This document shows, piece by piece, positions 41,336-53,079 of a stretch of DNA of 64,000 nt. Each line of letters starts with the position of its first letter. The stretch's first letter is position 1. The DNA is from Tolypocladium sp. Sup5 PDA-1 (taxonomy: Eukaryota; Ascomycota; Sordariomycetes; Hypocreales; Ophiocordycipitaceae), in contig JPHH03000004.1 in NCBI GenBank assembly GCA_000750105.3, positions 620,001-684,000 of the forward strand, given 5' to 3'. The translations under genes were made by a program, and so were the position numbers. The notes below the pieces were generated by a model. It did not search any database, was not told where the DNA came from, and saw nothing but the letters and a program-made list of their open reading frames with translations.

Positions 41336-42024
41336 TTTTTGCGACGAGCGAGCGACAGGTACGACGGGGTGCGTTGCTAGAGGGTGCGAGGAGAAGGGGT
41401 AGATGGGGGCATAAGACAATGGGAGAAGCAGCTCTCCCTGCATCCGCGTTCCATGACGAGACACAGCCATGATTAATTTAGCCAAGAAACAAGAAGCATG
41501 ATTCCCTCTTACTAGCCTTCGAGATCCATTAGACCCTCAAGTCCAAGGCTGCATTAGTAGTCACCGACACGGCTATTCAGGTTGTAACGCCGCATGGCGA
41601 TATATTGAAGCAAGGATATTGTGCGATAGGCTGTGCGATGCTTGCTTATAGCTACCACAAAGGTGTACGCCTCTCCCGTCGTCTCCCATGCCTCTGTGCA
41701 AGAAGATGCTAAGCCTGCCTCCTAGATTTGAGCCCCCGATGTCTGGTATCATTTGCGATGCCCCCCCCTGGATACCCAAACCCATTACTACCCAACACGA
41801 CGCGAAACCGTCCAGCTCGTCGCCGCCACAACACAAAAAAAGATGCAAATGAGCGCTGTGCCGTTCCCCGGGCACGAAAACATGCAATCTGGCCCTGTCC
41901 GACCCAGTATGTGCAACCCCCCCCCCTCTTCCCCCCCTTTCAGCCCATGCCTCCCAGGTCGATGATATATGGAACAAGGAAATAGTAGTAGTGGTACATG
42001 TTGTGTCGTGAAATTCGTGCTAGA
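41336..42024. other. Tail-to-tail intergenic region with C-runs
   Basis: 3' flanks of the UEV gene and the disordered-protein gene. It includes C homopolymers near 41760 and 41920-41940. No gene seen. Confidence 0.55.
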
Positions 42025-44727
42025 TCAGTCGTCGTCTCCCCACCACCCCAGCTCAGTGCCACTCAGGCCGCCCAGCAGGCCCGGCCCAACGGCGCTCAGC
42101 CGCGCCATGTTGCTCCGCGTTGTTCGCTTCTCCGGCACGGCGGGGAAGCAGTCTGGTGAAATGGGGCTGTCGGGCCGGGGGATGTCCTCCTCTTCAATAT
42201 CGGCAGACGTCTCCTCCACCACGCCGGCGAGGCGCCCTCCGTTGGAACGGGAGAAGGTGTCTGGCTGCAGCGTGGTATGCGACCCAGAACTGGACCGGAC
42301 GCTGCTGCGCCGCCTTCCCGTGTGGTCCTTCTGGGGCATCGGCCATGCCATGGAGTCGAAATCCGACGGCATAGACAGGGCGTCCTCCCAATCCTGGAAG
42401 TCAGTCAGGTCCGGGCTCGGATCCATGTCAAGGTAGACTGGCACCTCCTCTTGTAATTGCTCGGCGGTTGAGTCGTAGCTGGACTTGCGAAGGATACTTT
42501 TCGGCGGAGCGAGACTGTAGTCACTGCAAAGGGACTGAGCGTCGCCATTGACGAGCACAGCTGATGAGGGGCGGCGACTACCCGAAGATTGGCGGCTTGA
42601 TGATCGGTTTCTTGGTGATCTACCCTCGGCCGAGCTGCTGCTCGAGTCGTTCTTGAAGGCAGGGGGAGCGGGGAATCCAAAGTCAAAAGTTGAGTCGGTA
42701 ATCGTCGCCTGTGATGCCTTGGAGGAGCGATTACCCTTTGACCGCCGTTTTTGAGAGCGCGATTCTCTCTTTATGCTCTGATGCTCCTCCTCCTCCTCCT
42801 CCTCGTTGCCTTCCTCCAGCTCCGCGAGGACATTGCCTCGGATGGAAGTTTGCTTCTGTCGCAGCGCGGCCAGGAGCATCTCTTCTTGGCGCGTCACGGC
42901 CATGAGCCGGTTATGGCTTCCAGGTCCGTCAATGGAGGAATGGCCGGATCGGATGCAAAAGTCAACCGAGGTAGGGCTCAGGGGTGGCGTCAGCTGGTCG
43001 GCCGAGCTGCTGACTGGCTCCCGGTTGAAGACCGAGTGATCAAATTCCGTGCGCTGCGATTGCTGTGCTGCCTCTTGCTCCTCCAGCTCCAAATCTGACG
43101 GACGGCGAGCCGTCAGCATGGTTATTGCGCGAGCTTCCTGGATGCTGCACCCAGACTTGCTCTGCCAAGTCATTGCCGAGTTTCCCGAGTAGTTGGACAT
43201 GAATGATGCTCGCCGTGACAACGAGCCGTTTGTTGTTTGGGACACATTGCCGAACGGGGTGTTAGAGCGAGAATCCATTATTGGTGTCTTGATGCGCTCA
43301 GAGGCGCTTGGGATGGTGATGTAGGTATTGGATGGCGCGAAACTTGCACATTTGCTGGATTTGCTCGATTTGCTGGATCTGCTTAACCGCCTCTCAGATT
43401 TTGTCGATTCCTTGGATGTGTTTGGACGGGAAGAGTCAAGTTGGGGAATTTCATCCTCAATGTTGGACGGACGTCTGACAGGGGCTGAGACGGGGCTCTT
43501 GGTGGTGGTAATGGGCGGGATACTGCCGTCGGTGACGTCGTCTTCGGAGTCGGAGGAGAGCATCAACACACTTGTCTGCTGGAGATCGGTCGTTCTGAAG
43601 CTCCTGTCGGTGGCCCTAGACGCCCTGGATGTCTTGGTGTGTCGGCTCGAGACGCTCGTGGCATAGTTTGCCGGCGAGGATGGCTCGAGAGGCTTGGTGA
43701 AGAGTACCGTTCGCGGAGTGTTTGGCATGGGGTCGGTGTGGATCCAGTCCAATGCCTTGCTCTCTCGCTGGCCCTGTGGCTGTGTTGTTGACAGCCTCCG
43801 GTTCCCCGGTACGGTTAGGGAGGCGTCTGGCTTTGAGTCCTGCCTCATGACTTGCCGGAGAGACATCTGCTCGTAGTGGTCATACAGGCTCGGCAGCTCG
43901 CTGAGAGCGGCGTTTTTAGGCGGCCACGGGTTGCTACAGCTGGTGCCGCTGGTCCGCGGCCGAGAGGCTTCGGAAGCGTGGGAGTGCAGGCTCTCCCTCG
44001 TGCGTCGTCTTTGAACATGTTGCGCGGATGGTGTGCTGGGCGACAAGCTGTTGGGAGACAAGTTGGGTGGCGACTTCGTCTTATAATCGGGTCCCAGACG
44101 GGGATCGTCAGCTTGGTGTTTGTGCGGTTGCGAGCTTTGCCTGGAGGTCCAAGACCCCGGCACGACGCTTGAGCGGTCGAGCTTGGCAGGTTTCCTCCTC
44201 GCCCTACTCGAGCCGTGGATGTCGTCGACGTCGAGCAGCCTTGCCGCCTTGCCGGACGGTGGGCCCTTGGCCATGGCTGAGGATGAGGTTTGCTGTGAGA
44301 TGGAGAGTGGCAGTTTCGTCTTGTCGTACCAGGACTTGATTGTTAATGATGAGTGGCTTTTTCTCAAGAGGCTTGAGACGGTGGCCCTGCCCGCCTCGGA
44401 TTCGTCACCGGTGTCGACCGTGTTGAGCCTCAGAGGATGCGGGAGGACGTCCGAGTCGTCGCCCCAGCCGTTCTCCGACTTTGCGATGCCCACCGGGTGG
44501 TAGTCGTAGAGGTCCCGCGCCTCCGAGTCGGGGTAGCTCGTGGCCGTGGTTCCAGACCTGTCGTCGCTCGCCGACGAGCAGGCATCGTCCCAGTTGGGGG
44601 GCGCATCGATGCTGAGCGGCGTGGACCCGAGGATTCTGTGCGCCTTGCTCATGGGCTCCGTGACGGTGAGCTGGGGCGCCGGCTGCTGCTTCTTGCGGCC
44701 GGACATGGAGAAGGGGAAGCGTGCCAT
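42025..44727 (-). CDS. Large disordered Ser-rich fungal protein
   Basis: 900 residues in a single exon. It is dominated by Ser, Arg, Pro and Thr with no globular domain I recognise. Conserved-looking short stretches: the N-terminal MARFPFSMSGRKKQ; a helical segment QEEMLLAALRQKQTSIRG followed by a run of seven Glu; TPPLSPTS; PPKSILRKSSYD; and the acidic GLSGTELGWWGDDD terminus. Many SP/TP and RxxS sites suggest regulation by phosphorylation. This layout is common among filamentous-fungal proteins of unknown function. A real gene is supported by its length, consistent composition and lack of stops, though part of the length may reflect low-complexity sequence. Confidence 0.75.
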   Translation of the reverse strand: MARFPFSMSGRKKQQPAPQLTVTEPMSKAHRILGSTPLSIDAPPNWDDACSSASDDRSGTTATSYPDSEARDLYDYHPVGIAKSENGWGDDSDVLPHPLRLNTVDTGDESEAGRATVSSLLRKSHSSLTIKSWYDKTKLPLSISQQTSSSAMAKGPPSGKAARLLDVDDIHGSSRARRKPAKLDRSSVVPGSWTSRQSSQPHKHQADDPRLGPDYKTKSPPNLSPNSLSPSTPSAQHVQRRRTRESLHSHASEASRPRTSGTSCSNPWPPKNAALSELPSLYDHYEQMSLRQVMRQDSKPDASLTVPGNRRLSTTQPQGQRESKALDWIHTDPMPNTPRTVLFTKPLEPSSPANYATSVSSRHTKTSRASRATDRSFRTTDLQQTSVLMLSSDSEDDVTDGSIPPITTTKSPVSAPVRRPSNIEDEIPQLDSSRPNTSKESTKSERRLSRSSKSSKSSKCASFAPSNTYITIPSASERIKTPIMDSRSNTPFGNVSQTTNGSLSRRASFMSNYSGNSAMTWQSKSGCSIQEARAITMLTARRPSDLELEEQEAAQQSQRTEFDHSVFNREPVSSSADQLTPPLSPTSVDFCIRSGHSSIDGPGSHNRLMAVTRQEEMLLAALRQKQTSIRGNVLAELEEGNEEEEEEEHQSIKRESRSQKRRSKGNRSSKASQATITDSTFDFGFPAPPAFKNDSSSSSAEGRSPRNRSSSRQSSGSRRPSSAVLVNGDAQSLCSDYSLAPPKSILRKSSYDSTAEQLQEEVPVYLDMDPSPDLTDFQDWEDALSMPSDFDSMAWPMPQKDHTGRRRSSVRSSSGSHTTLQPDTFSRSNGGRLAGVVEETSADIEEEDIPRPDSPISPDCFPAVPEKRTTRSNMARLSAVGPGLLGGLSGTELGWWGDDD

Positions 44728-47700
44728 TGGCCCTCTGTCTCAGAGTCGGGAAGCTGTGGGAGCTTCCCGGCGTTGCGATGCTAGACAGAGGGGTCGGCGG
44801 TGTGGAGGAGCATGCGAAGAGGCAAGCAGAGTCAACAAGTCGCAGTGAGAAGAGAGAAGGGTCGTCCCAGGGTCGTCCGTCTTTTGTCTCTCCACCAGGA
44901 TGATCCGACGGCAGCGATTATTATGCGACGACAACGGGGCAGACGGACGAGGGGTTCCAATTCCAAACCGACGAGGTCGCTCCTATAGCGGGTCGTGGTG
45001 CGTACGGCAGGTTATGTATCGGCCTTCGCAAAACCAGGTCCCATGCCCGAACACCAACCCTGTCGCACTCGGTTTGCTGGTCGTGCGGAAGCAAACTTAA
45101 AGGGAAAGAGCAGAAGGGAATACTGCCATCAACAGGCCGGTCAGAGCCAACGCTGCTCCGAAAATCCTCGTCGGGCTCTTGGAGCGACAGAAGCGCGTGT
45201 CCCCACAGTCTAATTAGAAGCAATCTGCAGATGCGGGCAGCCGATCAGGCGGGCCAGGGACGAGGAAGCCGACGCCAGGGACTGCCGAGCGGTACGCCGC
45301 ATGTAGGGGGTACTTGGTACGGTGGGTATTCGTAGGATGGAAGCAATGGGCGAAGGGTCCTGGAGGAGAGGACGCAGCAGCGGTGGTGCGAGGAGGAGGA
45401 TGGCGATGCCGAAATGGGAGGCGAGGCAGGCGGCCAGGCCATGAGAAACAAACGGGCCGTACGGACGTAGACGCTGGATGGAGAAGGCAATGAAACGGCA
45501 TGACTAGCCGCTGGCCGGCGGCTGTCTGGCCCAAACGCCATCTCCCGTCGGTCGAGCCACGGTCAGCTTCTGATGGAGGCATCGGCCTCGCTGCTAATAA
45601 TCCCGGCGCCCACCTTTGGGTGCAGGAGGAGAATGACGGCGGTGGTGCAGCGCTAAGAGGCTGCTTGTGGCTAGCTTGGCTAGGTTGGCCGCTGATGGGG
45701 GTCAACACCCCTGGGGGCCAAAGGACTTCAGGCGCCATGTTGCGGCGCTTTTAGTTCGTCTGGGGTTCAGCCAAAGCTGCATTGGACGCAAAGCGCGCCT
45801 CTACTCGTACATACGTACAGACTAACGTTATTACTCCGTCCCTGTATTAGACGCCGTTGCAGATTGTCTGACACGCTGGCGATGCTCTGTTCCAGACGAT
45901 GACGCCGGACCGCCGCTGAAAGAAGCACATGTCTCACCACGACGCCGCGATGCAGCACCCAGCCCTCGCTGCAGCGCATGTGAGATTGGATTGCACAACA
46001 GACGGTCCGTGTGAGCACAGAGTTGCGAGGCGCAACAAGCGCACGCGCATATGCCTGGCCGTGAATGTCACCTGGCTGGCAGCCACTGGTGCACCAGAGG
46101 CGGCGCGATGGTGGTGATCTGCAGGACACAATCTGGCAGTGAGCCCATGCGTCTTAGTACAAAGCATCCGTACGCACACACCTGCTTCGTACGGAGTAGT
46201 TTCGTCAAGTTAGGATGGGTACAATGTCATCACGACGAGGGCGATGCCGCCGGGCTCTCTCCAGCTCCTCGGGCCATGACCCTCGACTGACGCCCGCTAG
46301 AACGTCGCGGTGGCGTTGGGCCGGCCCCCAAGCAGAATTGCGATTAGACTCCCTGTCCCTCCCCAGGAACCGGGCTGCGCGTTTGAAAGATGCAGATTGG
46401 CGGATGCTCATGCACCTAACCAGTGACCACCGCAGCACGCCCGCCGCCAAAGAGCTCGATGCTTGATCCCAAGGCCCCTAATATCCGCGACCCCTGCTCG
46501 GCCCTGTCGCGGCGAGCTCCCCGGGGTCGACTTGCAAAGTTGCAATTGATCGACAAACAGCCACGTCCGACCCATGGCGGGTTGCAATGCAAATGCAAAT
46601 GCAATTGCAATTGCGATGCATCGCGCTGCTGCAGCACACCGCTGCGTTGGACGGTGTTCCGTTGCACAGCAGCAACGCACCGGATTCACCAGTCATCTTG
46701 TTTCCGAGTCATTAGCGAGCTGTGATTTGTCTCCGGGGCTAAAGCCAGCTGAACCTACGCTATTGGCCGTTGGTCGTGCTTCCAATGGATCTGAGGTCCG
46801 GTGTCTACAGCGTTCGTCCGACAGCGACAGATGGCCAGACGATGCGAATGTCGTTCGTCTGATGTTTCGGCCGGCCCGACTAGGTAGTCAAACAATCACC
46901 AACCACGTGATGCCGGTGTTTCATTACTGCCCCGGAGTAGGTTTGCGGGGGAGAGAGACAAACTGTCGACACTGATGAGATGTCTCGGGCTCTTGGACCG
47001 ACCGGCGACAACTCACGCAGCGCAGCGCATCCAAGATTCCCAGTCTCCCGCGGGACGTTTATTGGCAAGTGGCAAAGGGGGCCACGATACCTACCTTGTC
47101 ATTATTTGTCAGGTCGCCCGCCTCGATCCTCACCGTCGCCGCGCGGCACGTGCTGGTCATGGCTCATCGGGCTTGCGAGGAGCCAGCAGATAGGTATTGC
47201 ATGAACCATGCCCGCGGCCTCGGGTTTTGCTTTCCTTTTGGCCAAACCAACAACTGGCATTCGGCGACCAAAAGGCAGGCGTCCGATTTGCCTCGCCATG
47301 ATGTGCCTGGCAGTGGCACCTCTCGGGTAGCCCGTGGTCCGCTGGGCGACCCAAGCATCCATGGAGAGCGGCCCTCTGGCGATGGCATGGTAGGCAGGCT
47401 GGCAGCTCTGCCGAACGAACCACAGCCGGAACCTCATTCCAGCAGTCCCCCACCGCCTGGATAGGAAATTATGCCGGCCATTTCTCATCAGCGAACTTGC
47501 ACTTTCTTTTGGCCCAGGTGACCGGTCCTCCCAATTGCGTACCACCACGCGCCCCCCCCTTGTCCATCGCAATTACACGGCCCAGAGTCCCGGATGGACC
47601 TGTCACCCCCCGTCTCCTGTCGGGAATTGTCGCTCATCACCTGTTGATTGTGCAAATTCTGCCCCCTGCCCAACAGCCCGTTTCCAAATCGCCGGGCTTC

Positions 47701-48176
47701 AGGGTGAGACAATGCCCGGGATGTTGACGTCGTTCGCAGTTACCACTGCCGTGGCTGTGGCGTTCCCGGAATTGTGACAGATGGCTGACGTTTCTGACAG
47801 ACGGGGCATGCATAGCCAGTGCCCGCAACGGGGTCTTGGGGGTTTCGTCAGGCGCCCCGACATGATCTGATCTAGTCACGGCTCAGGTACCGAGCTGACA
47901 TCCCGAGTTCGTGGAACACATCCGGAGTAATAAGTGTCTCAGGATTGGGGGCTGAGGAATTACTCGTACTGTAGTCCGTAAGGAAATCATCGCACTGGTT
48001 TACACATCGGCGGCCGGTACGCCAAGCTACCAATTTGTCTATCCCCCAGCTGCGAGCCATCAAACTGCCTTTCCTTGCGCCTTGCGGTAATCCCAGGGGT
48101 GAGTGTGCCTTGTGCCCAAAAACGCCATCCAAGTCAAGCCAGCCCGCTGGTCAGTCTCCCATCGTCGCAGATATCA
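44728..48176. other. 3.4 kb region without a recognisable gene
   Basis: Begins with the promoter of the disordered-protein gene. A short patch of ATGCAA/TTGCAA-type repeats lies at 46584-46620. One TACGGAGTA copy is at 46190, with near-copies at 45834, 47922 and 47973. No convincing exon chain was found on either strand. Confidence 0.5.
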
Positions 48177-50030
48177 TCACAGATACCTCGTTTGGAGCCA
48201 TTCTTCGTTCCGCATCCCCAGGTCCAGCCCATACCGCGCCCACCACTTCCTCGCCTTGCTCTGGTCTCCGATGCTGTCTTCCAGCGCCTCCTCGATGTTG
48301 CATGTCCGGAACTCGACGGGCTGCTTCCGCCCGTCCATGCCCTCCAGCTCCCCGTGCGCAAACTTGCGCCACCACTCGAGCACCTCGACGTGCTGGTGTA
48401 TCGTCGAGCTGATGAGCACCTCCGCATCAAAGACTAGCTTGTTGTCGCCCTTTAGTCGCCTCCACGTCTCGAGCACATCGACACGGCCCCATCGGCTGGC
48501 CACCTTGGCGACTCCATCACCGTGCGCGACGGGTATGCCCGAGGCGTCCCACCATCGCAGAACATGTGCCTGTCCGTGTTGCGTGGCCCATAGCAGGGAC
48601 CGCCCGGGCCGCAAGACGATGCTCTCGTCCTGGGCCGCCGCGTCGCGCCACCATTCGAGGACGAGCAGATGGCCTTTGCCGCTGGCTTGCTCCAGCGCCG
48701 TTTCCGTGTATCGCAGAGACAGTCCGGACCGTCGCCACCACCAATCCAGAATCCGCACGTGGCCGTTCTTAGAGGCCCCGTCGACCGCTTCCGCATCGTA
48801 TATGTGCTTGTCGCGGAACCACCTGCTCTGCTTCCAGTAGTCCAGCACGTCCGTCCGAGGGTAGTAGGCCGAGGCGTTGGTCGGCAGCGTCGTCCCGTCA
48901 AATGCCTTGAAGAGATCCGGCCGATTAATCTCCATGTACTCCAGCACCTCGATGAGCGCAAATCGTATGACGAGCTTTACGACCAGGGCAGGAATGTCCT
49001 GGAAGTTGGGCGGCGACTGAGAGAGCTTCTTGCAAATGGCCGCTGAGCTGCCCGTGAGGACGGTCCACTCGAGCTCATGCTCGTAGACCTTGAGAGCATC
49101 GCTCGGGTCTTTCGGTTCCAGGCACCACGCCTGCGGCATGGGCAGATTGGTGTACATGCCCAGTGCCTTGGCCAGTTCCCAATCGCCTGCATAGTCGAGG
49201 ACGATGGTCCAGATCTCGGGCGGGAGCTTTGCTTGTATCCTGACGTCGTTGTCAGAGACCACAGCCGTACTCGTCGCAATCTCGACATCGCGTCCCAGGC
49301 CCAGCAGGTCGGCCTGGTTCTTGATGATGCCCAACACTTCGTTGAATCCGTTCCAGTTCGGGACTCGCTTGGGGTTGGGCGCTCCCTCGTAATGCCACAA
49401 TATTGGAGTCATGACCCGGATCCAGTTCCACTTCCGGTGCAGCTTGCTCAGGTGGCGCTTCGTCGTCGGGTTCGTCCACATGTGGGTGCTCATGCCTGGT
49501 ACCAGGACCACGTTCTTTTGTATATTCCATCCCCTCAGCACCTCGCCGAGGAACGTATCGGCGATGCCGGCCAGCATCTTTGCTATCCCGTCCGCATCCA
49601 GCGGCACGCAGACCATCAAATCTGCCCATTCCACCAGCTCGTAGGCTTGTTGCCTGTAAAACTCGATGTCGTCGGCTCGGTCGCCTTGACCCGGGGCCAG
49701 GCTCCGGTTCTCCATGACGATAATCGTCTGCGTCAGTCGCGGGACCACATCGTCGACGATGGCTCTCGTCTCGATCTCGGGATTCTTGGACAGCCGCACG
49801 ACGAGCGCCTGCGCCCAGGAGGTGTCTCGCGGCCCCGTGGCGGCCACCAGCAGACGCAGCCTGCGGCTTCGCGTGTTCATCTCGTTGAGCGACGAGCAAG
49901 AGGACGCCGTCGACGTTAGCCGCGACGGGAAAGACGGGTAGTTCGCCATGACGGAATTCGTGCTCGACCGCCGGACATGGTTTGTTGAAGAGCCCTCGGG
50001 TGGCGATGGCAAGCGGTGTGGTGCAAGCAA
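48177..50030 (-). CDS. HFCD flavoprotein-fold domain fused to ankyrin-like repeats
   Basis: 617 residues, single exon. Residues about 55-215 resemble the flavoprotein fold of phosphopantothenoylcysteine decarboxylase and yeast Sis2/Vhs3: LRLLVAATG, ELVEWADLMVCVPLDADG, GEVLRGW, NVVLVPGMSTHMWTNP. Catalytic positions are changed: Ala129 stands where the catalytic His precedes ELxxWAD, Ser181 replaces Asn in the PxMNxxMW motif, and the ACGDxG substrate-clamp motif is missing. Decarboxylase activity is therefore unlikely. Residues about 330-600 carry at least five ankyrin-like units about 30 residues apart, marked by VRILDWWW, LLVLEWWR, AHVLRWW, VDVLETWR and VEVLEWWR. A regulatory or scaffold role is plausible (inference). 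An alternative start is Met28. It is divergent from the PRPP synthetase gene. Confidence 0.8.
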   Translation of the reverse strand: MLAPHRLPSPPEGSSTNHVRRSSTNSVMANYPSFPSRLTSTASSCSSLNEMNTRSRRLRLLVAATGPRDTSWAQALVVRLSKNPEIETRAIVDDVVPRLTQTIIVMENRSLAPGQGDRADDIEFYRQQAYELVEWADLMVCVPLDADGIAKMLAGIADTFLGEVLRGWNIQKNVVLVPGMSTHMWTNPTTKRHLSKLHRKWNWIRVMTPILWHYEGAPNPKRVPNWNGFNEVLGIIKNQADLLGLGRDVEIATSTAVVSDNDVRIQAKLPPEIWTIVLDYAGDWELAKALGMYTNLPMPQAWCLEPKDPSDALKVYEHELEWTVLTGSSAAICKKLSQSPPNFQDIPALVVKLVIRFALIEVLEYMEINRPDLFKAFDGTTLPTNASAYYPRTDVLDYWKQSRWFRDKHIYDAEAVDGASKNGHVRILDWWWRRSGLSLRYTETALEQASGKGHLLVLEWWRDAAAQDESIVLRPGRSLLWATQHGQAHVLRWWDASGIPVAHGDGVAKVASRWGRVDVLETWRRLKGDNKLVFDAEVLISSTIHQHVEVLEWWRKFAHGELEGMDGRKQPVEFRTCNIEEALEDSIGDQSKARKWWARYGLDLGMRNEEWLQTRYL

Positions 50031-50823
50031 GGTCGTTGGGCGCGGCTGGCTCCCAATGAGGCTACAATCACGTGCAGCGTGTTGATTTCGGGCGACTCGT
50101 CAGTCACCTAACGTATTTTGCAGCTTCGTTTGCATGTTCAAGAAGAGAAGATGACGGAGGTGAGGTTTCAGATGCGCCTCTGACGGCAGTCGTACGTGTG
50201 TTGGAGGGGATGGAACGTTTGGCAGCGCCATGGCGCACTAAAGTCGGGTGACGAGCCGCTACAGAAGATGGGGAGTGCTGTGATATTCATAAACCGTCAC
50301 AACCCGGCGGGAATGTGGTCAGCGACAAAGCTGCAGTGACTTGATGTCCTTTCTTCACCACAACCGTGGGCTTGACGTTTACAATTTGGTGATGCAGGCC
50401 GCTGCAAACTGCTATACATCGGATTGTGCATTTTTTTCATCTATGCAAAATGCCTTAAACATGCCGAATGTCTAGACGCAGCCAAATGCTGTACTCGGAC
50501 GAGGTGGATATTGAATGTCACATGACACGGTCGCCGGCACCCGGGAACGGACCTAGCCTTGGCCCTGGCTCGAGCCTTGGTGATGGACCACGGTGCCAAT
50601 GACTGCTATACGGCTTTGAACCGGAAGACCAGAAAACTTTGCCTTGCGCATATACTCTGCTCTCGCCGCTCAGAGGCCAACACCGCGTATGATCTGCTCG
50701 GCTCGAGGACCATCACGACACACCGAGCACCTCACGGTCACAGCCCAGGTTGCATAAGACATTTGCCGCTAAAATTTTCTCTTCACCGAACGAACCCTTG
50801 CGTCCTGCAACCCGACCGCGGCA
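50031..50823. promoter_or_regulatory. Divergent intergenic region (HFCD-ankyrin and PRPP synthetase)
   Basis: 793 bp between divergent starts. No gene or clear regulatory motif recognised. Confidence 0.5.
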
Positions 50824-52130
50824 ATGTTGGACCAGATGGCGAACGAAATCAAGCTCATCTCGGGGAGCTCCCACCCGGAGCTGAGCGCCAAAGTCGCTAG
50901 CCGGTATGTTCAGACGAGCTGTCCAGGCAGACCCCGTCGTCGGATGCATGGGACGGAGCGGCGCCGGGGGTGAGTGTCAGAGTGAGAAGATGGGCTGATG
51001 TCAGTTACTGCAGGCTAGGCATCTCGGTCGCCAACACCATGAGCCTCAACTACTCGAACCAGGAGACGAGTGTCTCCATCGGCGAATCCGTCCGCGATGA
51101 GGACGTCTTCATCCTGCAGTCGACCGCCCCGGGCGATGTCAACGACGGCTTGATGGAGCTGCTCATCATGATCCACGCCTGCCGCACCGCATCCGCGCGG
51201 CGAATCACAGCCGTCATCCCCAACTTCCCCTATGCCCGCCAGGACAAGAAGGACAAGTCCCGCGCCCCGATCAGCGCGAAGCTCATTGCAAACATGCTGC
51301 AGGTTTCCGGTTGCGTATGGTCTCACCCGCTCACCCAGTTCGACATGACTCCCATCTAACATGTCGCCCAGAATCATGTCATCACCATGGACTTGCACGC
51401 GTCTCAGATCCAGGGCTTCTTCAATGTCCCCGTGGACAACCTCTATGCCGAGCCGTCTGTGCTGCGTTGGATCCGTGAGAACCTGGACGTCGAAAACTGC
51501 GTCATCGTCTCTCCCGATGCAGGTGGCGCGAAACGTGCGACTTCGATCGCAGATCGCCTAAACACGGCGTTTGCTCTCATCCACAAGGAGCGGCCGCGCC
51601 CCAATGTTGTTGGTCGCATGGTGCTCGTTGGTGATGTCCAGGACAAGGTGGCCATCCTTGTCGACGACATGGCGGACACGTGCGGAACGGTATGCCTCTC
51701 GCATTCTACTTACACGCCACGAGCAAGGGTGCTAACTAGATATCCTACAGCTCGTCAAGGCGGCCGAGACCGTCAACCAGCACGGCGCCCGCAAGGTCTT
51801 TGCCATTGTCACGCACGGCATCCTGAGCGGCAAGGCCATTGAGAACATTAACCAGTCGTGCCTGTCTGGCTTGGTGGTGACCAACAGTGCGTTCACATCA
51901 GCCCTCCCTACGACTTTTACCATGCTAACGAATATTAAAGCTGTCCCACTCGGTGACAAGGTTGAGCGGTGCCCGAAGCTCAAGGTCATCGATGTATCTG
52001 GTACCCTGGCCGAGGTGAGATTGCTTGAGCCCAATGTCATTTGTGACTTATACTGACTCACCTGTAGGCAATCCGCCGAACCCACAACGGCGAGTCCGTG
52101 TCATACCTCTTTACCAACGTTCCGGTTTGA
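50824..52130 (+). CDS. Ribose-phosphate pyrophosphokinase (PRPP synthetase)
   Basis: Makes PRPP from ribose 5-phosphate and ATP for nucleotide, His and Trp synthesis; cytosolic. Six exons: 50824-50903, 51014-51314, 51372-51689, 51751-51886, 51941-52014 and 52068-52130, 323 residues. Every join restores family sequence, for example ASR|LGISV, VSGC|NHVITMD, DTCGT|LVKAAE, VVTNT|VPLGD and TLAE|AIRRTHNGES. Motifs: NFPYARQDKKDK (flexible ATP loop), VITMDLHASQIQGFF (metal and ATP binding), SPDAGGAKRA, and KVAILVDDMADTCGT (PRPP-binding loop). The second ATG at 50836 (MANEIKLI) is the more typical family start and cannot be distinguished from the first here. In fungi these enzymes usually act as hetero-oligomers. 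Confidence 0.97.
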
Positions 52131-53079
52131 TGATTCGGCGTGTTTGCAACGATGCAGCTAGATTGGCTTAATGGCGTCGGTAAGTTAGCCTTGGCAACAA
52201 TCGTGGCCCATTACTGACCGTCGACCTTAGGGGCACTTATTTGGGAGAGCCGGTATGCTCAGCTGATGACTACATTGTTTTGTTTGCCTCTGATTTAGAC
52301 GTAAAACACAAAAAAAAACTACACGCTGTCCGGAATAGCATAGAGCTGTGCGTAGCAGTGTGTAACAGCGCCGATTGCCGCTGCCCGTGGCCCGTGGCGA
52401 CACGTGTGGCGTCGTCGCACCGCGCCGAGACTAATATCACAGCTCTGGTCGCATGTGTGAAGGTTGCGGCGCGACTTATTCATGGCGATTCTTGAAAAGG
52501 GTTTGCGAGCGTCCGTGATTGAAGGAAGGCCTTGTCGCCTTTTTTTTTTTTGGTGCAAGGCTGTGAAGAGTGGGTTGACGCGTCGGAGTGGAAGTTGCTT
52601 TGCTTCGGCGAGGTGCCGGTTTCAGATGTCTATATACTCAGAATAGTCCTAGGGATATAGAGCTCTGTGCCATTGATCAGAATTACACGTCGAGATGTAA
52701 CAAATTCGTTTGGCGATATCATAGCCAGCATGCTCCGTACATCGCCTTAAGTCTTAACCACTTGGTCATCTTGGCTTTGGGGACATTACGTATGTACGAA
52801 GTACGGAGTACGGCGTAGCAAACGTCAGGATGAGTCAGCAAATTGTGAGGGCCTGCTGCGCTGTTGGATGGGCAGGCGGTGTAAGATTCTGCCGCGCCCC
52901 CCCTGTTGTAGACAGACAGGCACCTCGCTGTCATCCAGGTTGCCTCCATTCCTGGGCGTATCGACTTTTTGTTTGCAAAAAGCGTCTTCTTGAGGGTTCT
53001 GGCTGTGGCCGGGCTGCATGGATGAGAGACGGGCTTGCATGCTCACCCACGAGCGGATTCACGGGTTGGACCGCCCAAC
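52131..53079. other. Intergenic between PRPP synthetase and MON2
   Basis: Holds a run of 12 T at 52540-52551 and a TACGGAGTA copy at 52802 beside GAAGTACGG. No gene seen. Confidence 0.55.
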
